A DNA stretch of 64,000 nucleotides from Hemileia vastatrix (lineage: Eukaryota > Basidiomycota > Pucciniomycetes > Pucciniales > Zaghouaniaceae), in NCBI GenBank assembly GCA_030280995.1, contig JASXTE010000005.1, positions 16,098,501 through 16,162,500 on the forward strand. Direction: 5' to 3'. Every line of letters begins with the position of its first letter. Position 1 is the first letter of the stretch. Shown piece by piece: positions 10,683 to 23,059 of the stretch. Below the pieces are notes generated by a model, which saw nothing but the letters and a program-made list of their open reading frames with translations, ran no database searches and was not told where the DNA came from. The position numbers and the translations under genes are program-made.

Positions 10683-12184
10683 TGTAAGGCTGAGGTCAAG
10701 TACAAAGATGTGAACTAGCTTGAATGGTCAGTTGTCTAGAATATTTTAATTGTCCTATATGAATACTGTAGTATAAATCCAACAAATAGTAAAATATAAT
10801 TCAAAATAGAGGTCTCAGTAATATTATTCTCACTATTTTTATATGTGGCTTACAATCTTTTTAGTTGGTAGAAAAATAGAGTTTAATAATCCAGATACTA
10901 TTTAAAAGTCTTATAAAAGTACTAATTGATATGTATTGTAATTTATGTGGTTATATTGGGTAACTTGTAATAATAAAGAATGTAGAAACACAACCCAAAA
11001 ACCTCCTCCTTTTATACACACTGAGTTCCTCAATGATTCCCTTGATGTACCACCCAATAAACAGTTAATGACGCCTCTAAACAACTAATAGATATTCCCA
11101 TCAACATTCCCAGTAACCAATGACATAATTAGAAGAGTAGCAACCGTCAAAATCGTGTAATAATAAGGGAAATCCATCAAAATTAAAGAATAAGATAAAA
11201 AGAGAGTATATGCATATTAAAAAGTAATATAAAAGACAAAAAGGGGATTTTTTAAGGTTAATAATAGCTTAAAAATAAGGGGGATTCACTGTAGAAATAA
11301 TGGGGCTAATCCTGACATTATACTACATGAAATTCCCATTAAAAAATACCCAATATTAACTGAAAAACCACCCAAAAACTCAAAAAAGAGCGTGAGATGT
11401 GGGGTAACTAAATGCAGTCCTTGGCAGGCGATTGCACAGGTAAATCCTTGACTAATTTTAGGTGAATTCAAGCTTTTTAGTGAAATAAGGCGCCAAGAGT
11501 GAGGTTATTAATGAAATTAGTGCATATAAAGAGGGTCAATGCATTATTAATTAAGCTAGGACACTAAATAAGTGCCTGTCACCTATTTTAGTGTGTTTCC
11601 CCACAGTGGGCGTAGAATGTGGGGTAATTATAGTGTGAAAAAGCTAACTTTGCTAAAAATGAAGCTATTCACACGGGAAAAAAGCAGGCAGTATGTGGCC
11701 AGTACACAGAACCCATTTCTGGCATAAAAAACACCAAATTTGAAAAGTGTTATTTTTATGCATTTAAATAGCCCAATCAATATTCCTAAATGAGAAAAAT
11801 TGATCTTTCAAAGCGCAATTTTGATATTCTCAAATTTATGGCGCATATAGTCAACTTTTAAGTGAAATAAAGTGCATTTCTTGTTTTTTGCATAAAACAG
11901 TGAAAATAACAGCTTTAAGTGTACTTAAAAATTATGTAGCCTTATACTTAAGGTTCTTAAGATTACCCTAACATATTCCAACTTAATATCAAGTACATAA
12001 GACTTATAAAAGGTGGATATATGCGTGTATATAAGGTGTTATAATGGCATATTTTGTATATTATCATAATTTTACTTATGTATATTGTTTGTGTACTCTT
12101 AATTATTATTACCATGTATAGTTCATGTGTTTAACATAGATTATAAGTACTTTTTACTCAGTCCTGGGGATATACAGGCTGACA
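10683..12184 (-). mobile_element. B-type LTR shared by element D (3' LTR) and element A (5' LTR)
   Basis: About 1.5 kb, starting TGTCAGCCTGTATATCCCC at 12184 and ending CTTACA at 10683. A polypurine tract of D borders it on the right and A gag on the left. One LTR serving two internal regions is the pattern left by LTR-LTR recombination between neighbouring copies. Confidence 0.85.
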
Positions 12185-12195
12185 CTCGCCCACCT
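12185..12195 (-). promoter_or_regulatory. Polypurine tract of element D
   Basis: Minus-strand AGGTGGGCGAG abuts the 3' LTR. The A/T-rich stretch 12196-12410 before the gene end includes a ~50-bp tandem duplication (around 12211-12300) containing AAATGATAAGTTATACATTT twice. Confidence 0.72.
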
Positions 12196-12410
12196 AAAAA
12201 AACAATAAAAAAATGATAAGTTATACATTTTTATTTATTTATTTGTTTAATTTTCAAAATGATAAGTTATACATTTTATTTTATTTAATTTGTAATTTTC
12301 AGGTATTCAGAATAAATCTGTAGCATTAAAGATTATACTTTAAAGAAATAAAACATAATAAAATATTATGAGTACTGGTATTTTAACCCCTCAGCTGGTT
12401 GAACAGAAAT

Positions 12411-15022
12411 TTATTTCTGTTTAAATTTTTTAAGAAGGGTGGATAAATTAGAAATTTCTTTTTCAGGTATCCATTTATCAAATTCATTTGATTTCCTTTT
12501 AAATCTTAATAGATACTCAGTTACTTTTTCATTAGTAAGGATTCTTTTCTTGAGTATTTTTTCAATCTTTGCTTTTTCCACAATTTCTTCAGGTCCCTTT
12601 TTAGGCTTTCCCCTTCTTTTTGGAAATAAGTCAGGATCATTTGCATGGTAAGGTTTCAATAATGAGATACGGAAAACTGGATGTTTCCTATCATATGGAG
12701 CATATAATATGACTTTCACTGCATTATTATCAACCATTTTGCTTACTATAAAAGGTCCTACAAAGGGATCCCTTAATTAAAAATTACCTTGTAAGTTAAA
12801 ATGTAGTGTTGATATGAGGACTTCATCTCCCTTTTTGAATTCTAATTCTTTATGAGATTTATCCCACCTTTTCTTTTAATATTCAAATGCTTTTTGGATG
12901 CATTATTCTGCATGCTTTCTACACATTTGTTGCATATGAATAAAGGATTTAGTACCAGGGTGTATATCTAACCTTGGTAATTTATTTAAATGATTTACTG
13001 GGGTATTTGGTATGTATCCCAGTCAGAGTTCAAATGGTTTCTTCTCTGTTACAGAATGAGTTGTGCTGTTATAAGCAAATTCAAGTCCAGGAATTAATGT
13101 TACTCAGTCATGTGTGAATTTCTCATTGTATTTGTATTCTAATCCAAAGGCAAAATATCTTCTGATCATGTATTCTAGAGTTTGTATCATTCTCTCAGCC
13201 AGCCCATCAGTTTGTGGATGGTGTGCTGTAGACAATTTCAATTGGCAACCTGATACTTCCATCAAAGATGTCAAGAACTCTGAAAAGAATTTAGGGTCTC
13301 TGTCAGAGAATATGGCTTTAGGGAACCCAGCAGTATTCATCATCTGAGTCCACCATAGTAATTCCAAGTCTTTAGCAGACACCTCTTTATGGGTAGGGAT
13401 AAATTTACACATTTTTGTTAATCTATCTACTATTACCCAGCAAAAATTGAAACTTTCTTTTCTTGCTAATGGCAAGACAGTTACAAAATCTATGTTTATA
13501 ATTTCCCATGGAGGATTTGGCTGCTCTATTTGTTGTACCAACCCAGCTCTCTTCCCAGTTAATCTTTTAGATTTCTGACAAGAGTCACATGTTTCAATGT
13601 ATTTTTGTACATCTTCTTTCATGTTTATCCACCAGGCTGTGTTTTTAACTCTAGTTAATGTTTTGTTAAAGTCAAAATGACCAGCTAAGATGTCATCATG
13701 AAAAGTACTTAACATTAACTCTTTCATAGAAGGTGGTATCACTATTACATTACTTAACCTTTTCCTGTAAAATATATATCCATCTTCAATTGACAGTTTA
13801 CCTTTTTCCAACACTTTTCTATACTTTGGAGGCAAGGTTTTAATTAATGCACTCATGGAGGCGTTTGTTGGATCATTAAGAATGGTAGATAGTTTAGACA
13901 AATCTTTATCAGATGAATAATTTTCCAATAAAGTTTGCATAAATTCTTCCTCTAAATCCACTATATAAATCCCAAATATATGTATAACCTCATTTTCAGG
14001 TACATAAGCTGGGTTGTCAGCATCATTTGGCAAAGGAATTCTGGATAAAAAATCCACATTAGAATGCAATTTTCCTGCTCTGTGAGTGATTGTCATTCTT
14101 CCTCTGTACTCTTGTACAGCTAGTTGCCATCTAAACATGTGCCTATTAGGGGTTTTTGGTTTAGTAATGATTTTACTGCACTGCAATCTGTTATAAGTTC
14201 AAACTTCTGATCTTCCAGATAGTAATGAAGTTTATCCAAAGCCCAAACCACGGCTAAACATTCTAGCTGTGTGGCACCATACCTCAATTCTGTTTTTCTT
14301 AAGGTTCTGGATATATAACAGATAACTACTCCAGATAATTTTCCATTTATTATCTGTTTCTGCTGTTAAGCAGAACCTAAACCTATGAAGCTTGCATCAG
14401 TGTACAAGATAAAAGGTAGGGTGAAATCTGGAAGTCCCAATATTAGAACTGACATTAAACATTCCTTTAATTTATTAAAGGCGTGTTGTCTTTCATTATT
14501 CCAAATGAAAGCCTCATTTTTCCTGATTAATGTTGTTAAAGGAGCTGCAATGGATTGGTAATTTCTAATATACTGTCTATAATATCAACAAATACCCAAA
14601 AAACTTTGAACATCTTTTACATTTTTAGGTATACCAATTTTTTTAATTGCTGCCACCTTATTCTGGTCAACACAAATTTGTAATCCAGATACAAAATGTC
14701 CAAGTACTTTCAAGGATTAAAATCCAAACTTAAATTTCTTTAATGCAATTGTCATTTTTATTTCATCCATCTTTTGAAAGACTCTTTCCAGGTGATTTAA
14801 ATGTTCATCATATGTTTTTGAAAACACTATGATGTCATCAATATAGACCAAAAGCCATCCCTCAACCATTTCCTGATGGAAAACACTATCTATTAATTTT
14901 TGGAAGACCGAAGGCCCATTTTTTGGGCCAAATGGCATTCTCACATACTTAAATATACCCATATGTGAGGTTATTAATAAGTAATTTTGAGAATTATTTT
15001 CTGCAGGAATCTGGTGGTAACC
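12411..15022 (-). pseudogene. Element D pol remnant: RT C-terminal half, RNase H, integrase, chromodomain
   Basis: B-family pol on the minus strand beginning inside reverse transcriptase at GYHQIPAEN (15022) and continuing through YIDD (near 14845), RNase H, integrase (13104-13800; GHFD, CDSCQKSK, SDRDPKF, TDGLAERM) and a chromodomain (12411-12560). Frameshifts and stops lie near 14700, 14170 and 13100. Everything upstream of GYHQ is replaced by the integrase of element E in the same orientation: KKRWEKSHKEY runs directly into GYHQIP. The join is at a shared AAGGGT-like stretch, so it looks like a recombination or template-switch product. Confidence 0.86.
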
Positions 15023-18000
15023 CTTGTATGTATTCTTTATGGGATTTTTCCCATCTCTTCTTTTCATATTCAAAGGATTTTTCAATACATTTTTGAGCAT
15101 GAGTTCTGCAAAGCTGTTGCATTTGAAAAAATGATTTTACACCAGGATGTAAATCAAAGTTAGGTATTTTATCATTGAGAATTTGGGAAGGAGTATTTGG
15201 AACATATCCCAGCCAAAGCTCAAAAGGCTTTTTCTGAGTAACAGAATGAACAGTGCTATTATAAGAAAATTCCAACCCAGGAAGTAGGGTAACCCAATCA
15301 TGAGTAAATCTGTCATTGTCTTTGTACTCAAGGCCAAAGGAACAATACCTTCTTATCATGTCCTATAAAGTCTGAATCATTCTTTCAGCTAAACCATCAG
15401 TTTTGGGGTGATGGGAAGTAGAAAGTTTCAGATCACAACCACAAACATCCATCAGAGACATTTGAAATTCAGAAGTAAATTTAGGGTCCCTGTCAGAGAT
15501 TATGGCCTTAGGAAAACCTGCAGTATTAAGCATATGAGACCACCATAAGAAGGCAAATTCTTTAGTGGAAACATTCTTGTGGGTGGGGATATATTTACAC
15601 ATTTTCGTAAATCTATCAACAATAACCCAACAAGAGTTATAACTGTCTTTCACAGAAATGGGTAATCCTGTTTCAAAGTGCATGTTTATTATTTGCCATG
15701 GTGCATCAGGAGGTTCAATATGTTGAATTAATCCATCTCTTTTACCAGTCAATATTTTTGATTTTTGGAAAGAGTCACAGGATTCAACATATAGTTTGGT
15801 GTCTTCAGACATATTAACCCACCAAGCAGTTTTTTAATTCTGATCATTGTTTTTTCAAGATCAAAATGTCCAGCCAATATGTCATCATGACAAATTTTCA
15901 AGATTATCTCTTTCATAGAAGGAGGAATAACAATAACATTACTCAAATTTCTTCTATAATAGAGGTAGCCATCATCAATTGAAAATTTAACTTTTTCCAA
16001 AGCCTTCTGGTACTTTTGTGGAAGGGTTTTAATTAATGCTTGTATTGAAGCATTCTTTAGATCATTTAATATTGTAAATAACTTTTTTAAGTCAGTGTCC
16101 TTATCATATGAATCCAGAATAAGCTGTAATAGCTCTTCCTCCATATCAACCATATATATCCCATGAATATGAATAATTTCATCCTCAGGAACATATGCAG
16201 GATTTGAGTCATCATTTGGAAAAGGTAACCTTGATGACATATCCACATTTGAGTGAACAATACCATCCCTATGAATTATTGTCATTCTCCCACTATATTC
16301 TTGAACAGCCAGCTGTCATCTGAACATATGTCTGTTAGGTGTTTTCAAGTTTAGTAGTGATTTAACTGCACTGCAGTCAGTAACAAGTTCAAATTTCTGG
16401 TCATCCAGGTAATAATGTAGCTTCTCTAGAGCTCATACTACTGCTAAACATTCTAGTTGAGTGGCACCATATTTCAATTCACTATTTCTCAAGGTCCTTG
16501 AGATATAACAAATTACAACTTCTAATACTTTATCATTCATCACTTGCTTCTGATGGAGGGCAGCACCAAGACAAATAAAACTGGCATCAGTGTATAAAAC
16601 AAATGGTTGATTAGAGTCAGGTAAAGCGAGAATTTGTGCTGACATCAAACAATATTTCATAGTGTCAAAAGCTCTTTGTCTTTCACTGTTCCAGCAAAAA
16701 GCAACATCTTTCCTAGTCAGTTGGGTAAGGGGTAATGCTATGACTTTGTAATTTTCAATATACTGCCTATAGTATCCACACATTACGAAAAATCTCTGTA
16801 GCTCTCTAACTGTGGTATGAGACTTCACCTGTTGTATGGCTGCCACTTTTTTTTGGTCAAAACATATCTGTAACCCTGAGACAACATGACAAAGCTCTTT
16901 TAAGGAATGAAAACCAAATTTGAATTTCTTCAAATCCAGTGTCATATTTATCTCATCCATCTTATGGAAAACTTTACACAGGTGGTTAAGATGGTGCTCA
17001 AATGTTTTAGAGAATATAATGATATCATAATTATAAACCATGAGCCATCCTTCAATTATTTCTTGATGGAATGTGTTATCCATAACTTTTTGGAAAACTG
17101 AAGGGACATTTTTAGGGCCAAATGGCATGCTTATATACTTATAAATACCCATATGAGTAGCAATCATCAGAAAATTCTGGGAATTCTTCTCAACAGGTAC
17201 CTGGTGATATCCCTTATTACCATACAAACAGCTGATATATTTAGCATCTTGTAGGGTAGCATGTATAGAGCTAATTCTGGGTAAAGGATAAATATCATCA
17301 ACAGTATAAGTGTTCAATGCTCTATAATCACCACATAACATGGCCTTATCTTTCTCATAAGAAAATAGGACAGGTGAGATAATACAATGCTTAGGTGTTT
17401 GAACTACCTTTTCAATAATATTCATTTTTGGAAGGGTAGAGATATTGTCTTCAATATCTTTTCTCTTTGTGGGAGAAGCTGGATAAGGCTTCTTCTTTAA
17501 AGTAGGTGGTATTTCTGTCAATGGGCAAGATAATGAAAGCTTCATTTCTTCTTTTACCAACCCTAATTCATGTGATCCATGAGAAAAGGCCATAGAAAAA
17601 GATTTTATCAATTTAATGATGGAATCTTTATCCTCACCAGAAAGTTGTTCTCCAAAAGAAGCATTGTCAATTTCAGACACAAGGGCAGGCATTTCTTTTG
17701 TAGATATTCCTTTATAATGAACTAAAGAATGACATGTGTTCCATCCTGGTGTTAATAATTTCTTGGGGGAGGAAATTTTAAATTTTATCTTCCCATTCAT
17801 CCCCATTGTGAAGCATTGGTTCGAAGTATCTAATTTTATGCCATATTTGGTTAAAATGTCATTTCCCACAATGAACCAGCTACTCAATTTATCATTATTC
17901 ATGAAAGCCAAATCACACATAGCTCTTGCAAAACAATGGTTATATTTGAAAAATGATGTGGCTTTGTATTTACTAGTGGGGGACAAAACTGAGCCATAAC

Positions 18001-19290
18001 CTCTCCAACTCTCAGAAATGATAGGCATAAGTTTTGATTTATAATCTTGGTCCACTGAAGCAAGTGATTTTTCAGATACTACACTTCCTCCAGCTCCAGA
18101 ATCTAAGACAACCTCAATGTTATTTCAATTGATCAAGACTGGTATCTTGAGAGGGGCAACAATAATTGAGCTGTCCTCAAGATTTTTTATGATCACAGCA
18201 TCCTCTACTGTAGATAAATCAGTATTCTCAATATCAATATTATTTAAATAATGAATATCCTCTTCCAGTATTAATATTTCCTGGTAAGATTCATATGAGA
18301 TATTTCTGGCACAATCACTAGAAGTTTCATCCAGTGCTATTGTGTCATCAGCATGTTCCTCTGCTTGCTCAAAAAGACATATCTTCTTGTCACAAAAATG
18401 GCCTTTCTGCCAAGGCTTGCTGCATTTGAAGCAAGTGTTTGTTGCATACTTTTTGGATGCAACATGGGCAGAAGGTTTACCAACCTTTTCCAGAGGTTTT
18501 TGTTGGTATTTGGAGGTTTTCTCCAATGAAGTTCTAGAAATGAATCTTCTAGCATCATACTTGTTGTTTAGAAGGATCTCATAACAAGTATTAATAAAAT
18601 AAGAAGGTTCTCTTAAGAACTCAGTCCTAGCAACTATTAAATCTCTCAGAGACATAGGTAATTTATAGAGGATTTTGTCCTTCCATAACTCAAACTCCAT
18701 ATTTGGGTCCATTTCCCGCAAAGTTTTCACAAGTTTCATCAGGAACTCAATAGGTTTTTCAGAAGAAGAGCTATATCTAGTTTCTTCATACTTCCTTTGT
18801 TGAGCTATCCTAAACTTGGAACCACCAAATTATGCTTTAATTAATTTTTTCCAATATTCCCATGAGTAGTAATTTTTATCCAAGAGAACAGATTCATACC
18901 ACATTAGGGCTATATTGGTAAATAAAGAAATTAATTTTGACATAATCTCCTTATCTGGGAGTTTGTAAGAATTTTTTAGATTATCAATCCTGAAAATGAA
19001 CTATTGCCAATCAGAGGAAGAGTCACCATCAAATTTTGAATACTGGTCAAGTTTTGTTCAATTCTTTTGATTTGAAGTAGCCTCCTTATTAAAAGCTTGT
19101 TTCTGAGTGAGAAGGAGCTGTAACTTCTCCAATTGGGCAGTAATTTCATTTTTTAATCTTTCTGTGGATGATCAAGGTACATCATAAATTTTTGATGGAA
19201 ACTCAGTGATATCAACAGGTACTTCTGGAACTAATTTTTCTTTGGATGAACTAGGAACAGATAAAATTGGGGTATCCTGCTCAACAGGTT
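15023..19290 (-). pseudogene. Element E gag-pol remnant
   Basis: Chromovirus gag-pol, related to F. Gag lies about 18125-19090 (QKN.TKLDQY, KLPDKEI, KLPMSLRDLIVAR). A knuckle CFKCSKPWQKGHFC is intact at 18390-18435. The protease reads LDSGAG near 18090. Reverse transcriptase and RNase H occupy 16433-17600 with DYRALNTYTVDD; the catalytic motif has decayed from YIDD to YNYD near 17030. Integrase has the zinc finger (15780-15900), SDRDPKF and TDGLAERM, and stops at KKRWEKSHKEY where D begins. The chromodomain is therefore missing from E. Several stops and frameshifts make it non-functional. Confidence 0.85.
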
Positions 19291-19293
19291 TTT

Positions 19294-20015
19294 TCAAAGA
19301 ATGGCAGAAAAGTTTTGATTATATAACAATGAATTCAATTTCTCCTCAATGGTTGTTAACCTAGCTTTTACTCTTGGAATACTAGATAAATTCTCATTGA
19401 TGGTTGCAAAAGATAATTGATTGTTATTTTTTAAAGATGAATAATTTTTACTCAATCTTTCTAAGTTCATCTTGTGTACCTCTAGCTCCTGGAAACAGAT
19501 GGACACAGTGTCTTTTAATTTAGACAAATCATTCTTGAAATTTTGCCATAAAGCAACTTTCTTTTCATGAGTTACTTTTTAATGAAACAAATCATCAGAA
19601 ACTCTCTGTAACTCACTCCTCAATGCTTGATAACCCTGTTTAGTTAACAAATTATTATATTTCTGAGTTAATTGCATGTTGTTTGTTATATGATTTTTTT
19701 AGCAATAATATCTCTCAAATACTCATCATTAATGTTAGCTACATCAGGAGTATTTCTCAATAGTGAAACAGAATAGCTTTCCAAATTCTCATAAAACTCA
19801 GGATCAAGTTTCTCATCAAAAATAGCCATATCCGGATTTATCATTGAAGTATCAATCAAAACCAAAGGATTAGATACATTAGAATATTGTGATATTTGTC
19901 TACTATTCTCAGCCTCTACTGGTCTCACAGTCTCATCTCCTCTTCGAGAATTACCTGAAGGAACTGAATCAGTTACAAGAAATGGTACTTTAGATTCAAT
20001 AGAGTGGCTTACCAT
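19294..20015 (-). pseudogene. Element E ORF2 remnant (coiled-coil protein fused to gag)
   Basis: Starts ATGGTAAGC at 20015, overlapping the ORF1 stop. The first ~110 residues share with F ORF2 the pattern S-x-INP-x-x-AI ... LRD(I/V). A coiled-coil-like Lys/Glu/Leu-rich stretch follows (19294-19680), ending with SIPRVKARLTTIEEKL, which matches EIPRIRNYVSGLQEKF in F. A stop at 19686 and a frameshift break it. The function is unknown. Its position directly before gag and its coiled coil suggest an N-terminal gag extension rather than an enzyme. Confidence 0.6.
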
Positions 20016-20608
20016 GGCTTGGGAAAGACTTGAATGTGATTGTTTTTTCTCTTTCTTCCTCCTTGGTAGGGGTGAGAAGGTGTAGGGTTGAACTGATTGG
20101 TTCTTGAAAGACCTGCCTTAGGTACTTGTTGCTATTGTTGTTGGCACAGATAATCCCACTGCCATTTTGAGACTTTTACCTTTTCTTGTTGCTGGGGGTC
20201 CAATTGTGGAAGGGCTTTTGGAGGAGGAGGTTTCCTCTTCTTTTGAAGGAAGGACTCTATTTTTCTTACCTTGTCTTCTAGAGAGTCTGTTTTTGAACTC
20301 AGCTTGAGGTTTTATGACCTCAACTCCTTGATGTGAGTGGAGAGAAATTTGACTTGCTGAATCAAGGGCATCTTTTTATTTTGAAGCCTTTGGGAAGCTC
20401 TTCTGGGGGGTTGATAGAAGGCTTTTATTCCTGAGAAGTTGTCTCCACTAATATTTCCATCTCCTGCATTTCTACATCCAGATTGGTCCAGTAATTGATT
20501 GATTTGAGCCAGTTTTGTAGTCAAAGGATAACTCACAGAAGAAGCTTCATCATAATCAATTAAATATAGTTCCTCATCACGGCCAGATGAAGCACCTTGA
20601 TCAGTCAT
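20009..20608 (-). pseudogene. Element E ORF1 (KWxWD / HPYxG / PW-stop protein)
   Basis: ATG 20608 (MTDQGASSGRDEE) to TAA at 20009-20011 is one frame of 200 codons with two premature stops (TAA near 20312 and a TAG near 20130, the latter a likely CAG change). Features in order: acidic IDYDE segment (about residue 17), RRASQRLQNKK (about 74), a helical Lys/Leu/Glu region with THIKEL (about 93), a Pro/Gln stretch, VSKWQWDYL (about 150), SHPYQGGRKR, and the terminal Lys-Pro-Trp. Homologues occur in B, C and F here. I recognise no known family. Nucleic-acid or capsid association is only a guess from the basic and aromatic motifs. Confidence 0.6.
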
Positions 20609-20694
20609 AGTTTTAATTAACCTGAACTGAGAGAAAAAATATTTAATCAGTTATTATTTTACTTTATTTAAAGAAAAATAAAGAAAAAAATTAT

Positions 20695-21260
20695 TATATG
20701 AGTAATTATCAGGACTTTGTAATCAACTGAAATAATTTAAATATAATGTTAATCAGGACAAAAAATCAACTGAAATAATAATCACAATTTTATTAATTAT
20801 TTTTAGATAGTTTTAAAGCCAGGATTTAAAACAAATCAACTGAAATAACAAAATAATTTAATAATTAGTAATATTTTGATAATTATCAGGACTAGAAGTC
20901 AACTGAAGAATTTAATTACCAGGACTTAATGTCAACTGAAAATAGTTTTAATTATCAGGACTTGATGTCAACTGAAATAGTTTAATTACCAGGACTTATT
21001 GTCAACTGAAATAATTTAATATAAAATTTAAATAATTTTTTTACTGCCAGGAAAATTTTTCAACTGAAACAATAATATAAAACTTTAATTATCAGGAATG
21101 AAGTCAACTGAAATAATTTAATTACCAGGACTTATTGTCAACTGAAATAATTTAATATAAAATTAAATTAATTTTTTAATATTATTGTTTTACTGCCAGG
21201 ACAATTTGTCAACTGAAACAATAAAATTTTAATTATCAGGACAGAAGTCAACTGAAATAA
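20695..21260 (-). repeat. Tandem array in the E leader, about 12 copies of a CAGTTGAC unit
   Basis: On the minus strand, TTTCAGTTGAC followed 5-12 bases later by GTCCTG and (G/A)TAATT recurs about twelve times, with variable A/T-rich spacers. Each unit contains an acceptor-like TTTCAG and a donor-like CTGGTAATT or CTGATAATT. The F leader has single related segments (CCTAGTTGACC near 39590). It lies between the primer site and ORF1 in the untranslated leader. Confidence 0.8.
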
Positions 21261-21500
21261 TTAAATAAAATATTTAATATAATTAATTTTTTATATTAAT
21301 TCTAGGACTAAGAACAATATAGTTCTATCTTGGTCAACTAGGAAATTTTTTTTTATTTGCCAGGCACCTCTCCCTGTAAAATGAGCAAATTAATGCCACT
21401 TTACAGAGTGCTGAGTAAAAAAGATGTACATGGACAATTAATTGTGCAAAATGACCCACAAATATATATGACTATTATAAATATATGAGCCTAAATTTTA

Positions 21501-21530
21501 CAGCGTGGTTCGATTCCCGGTAGCAGCGGA
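21501..21530 (+). other. tRNA T-arm-like sequence in the E leader
   Basis: Plus-strand GGTTCGATTCCCGG (21507-21520) is a perfect Pol III B-box match followed by TAGCAGC. In element sense it is the antisense of a tRNA 3' half. No D arm, anticodon arm or CCA is visible, so it is not a tRNA gene. The F leader has a similar antisense tRNA-like segment at 39381-39400. Confidence 0.5.
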
Positions 21531-21566
21531 AAAGTAAGTCATGTGGTTGAAGACATTCATTATTTT

Positions 21567-23059
21567 TGTCAGCCTGTATATCCCCAGGATTGAGTAAAAA
21601 GTACTTATAATTCATGTTAAATACATGAACTATACATGGGAACAATAAAGGAGAGTACACAAACAGTATACATAAATAAAATTATGATAATACACAAAAA
21701 ATGCCATTATAACACCTTATATACACGCATATATCCACCTTTTATAAGACTTATGTACTTAATATTAATTTGGAATATGTTTGGGTAGCCTTAAGAACCT
21801 TAATTATAAGGCTACATAATTTTTAAGTATACTTAAAGCTGTTATTTTCATTGTTTTATGCAAAAAACAAGAAATGTGCTTTATTTCACTTAAAAGTTGA
21901 TTATATGTGCTATGAATTTAAGAATATTAAAAATGCGCTTTGACAGTTCACTTTGTCTCATTTACGAATATTGATTTGGCTACTTAAATTCATAAAAATA
22001 ACACTTTTCAAATTTGGTGTTTTTTATGCCAGAAATGGCTTCTGTGTACTGGCCACATACTGCCTGCTTTTTTCCTGTGTGAATAGCTTCATTTTTAGCA
22101 AAGTAAGCTTTTTCACACAATAATTACCCCACATTCTACGCCCACTGTGGGGAAACACACTAAAATAGGCGACAGGCGCTTATTTAGTGTCCTAGCTTAA
22201 TTAATAATGCATTGACCCTCTTTATATGCACTAATTTCATTAATAACATCACTCTTGGCGCCTTATTTCACTACCATGCTTAAATTCGTCTAAAATTAGT
22301 CAAGTATTTACCCGTGTTAGTGCCTTCCAAGGACTGCATGTAGTTACCCCACATCTCACACCCTTGTTTGGGTTTCTAGGTGGTTTCTCAGTCAATTTTG
22401 GTCATTTTTGAATGGTAATTTCACATAGTATAATGTCAGGATTAGACCCATCATTTTTACAGTGAATCCCCCTTATTATTAAGCTCTTGTTAAACTTGAT
22501 TTTCCCTCTTTAGTCTTTTATATTGATGTATAATATGCATATACTCTCTTTTTTACTTATTCTTTAATTTTGATGGATTTTCCCTATTATTCCAGGATTT
22601 TGGCGGTAGTTACTTTTCTAATTATGTTATGGGTAGCTAGGGATGTTTATGGACATGTCTATTTGTTGGATGGAGGTGTCATTAACTGTGTATTGGACTG
22701 GTAAATCAAGGGATTCATTGGGGAGTTCAATGTGTATAAAAGGAGGAGGTTTTGGGTCTTGTTTTCCACATTCTTTATCATTACAATTCAATCATATAAC
22801 CAATAAATTTATAATAAATATCAATAGCACTTATATAGTCTTTGAATAGTATCTGAATTATTAAATCTATTTTTCTACCAACTATAAAGATTGTAAGCCA
22901 TATATATTTAGTGAGATTAGAATTACTGAGACCCGCATTTTGAGTTATTTTAATACTTATTGAATTTGTACTACATTATTCATATAGGACCATTAAAATC
23001 TTCTAGAAAACTGACCATTCAAGCTAGTTCATGTCTTTGTAATTGACCTCAGCCTGACA
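21567..23059 (+). repeat. 5' LTR of element B
   Basis: 1,493 bp. A TATAAAAGGAGG at 22735-22746 is the likely core promoter, so transcription would start a few tens of bases downstream. Confidence 0.92.
22735..22746 (+). promoter_or_regulatory. TATA box of the B 5' LTR
   Basis: TATAAAAGGAGG, conserved in the 3' LTR at 30961. Confidence 0.6.

Larger units (their letters stand above)
1209..12184 (-). mobile_element. Element A: degenerate Ty3/gypsy chromovirus, interrupted by a copia element
   Basis: Minus-strand copy of the B family: 3' LTR 1209-2437, polypurine tract, pol 2619-6177, copia insertion 6178-10090, gag remnant 10096-10682, then the LTR 10683-12184. Compared with element B, about 2.4 kb between the 5' LTR and the middle of gag is deleted (primer site, ORF1, ORF2 and gag N-terminus), so A could not have been mobile in this form. 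Its 5' LTR is at the same time the 3' LTR of element D. Confidence 0.82.

Noticed and set aside
21501..21530. tRNA gene
   Set aside because: Only the T-arm/acceptor-like part is present; no D arm, anticodon arm or terminator.
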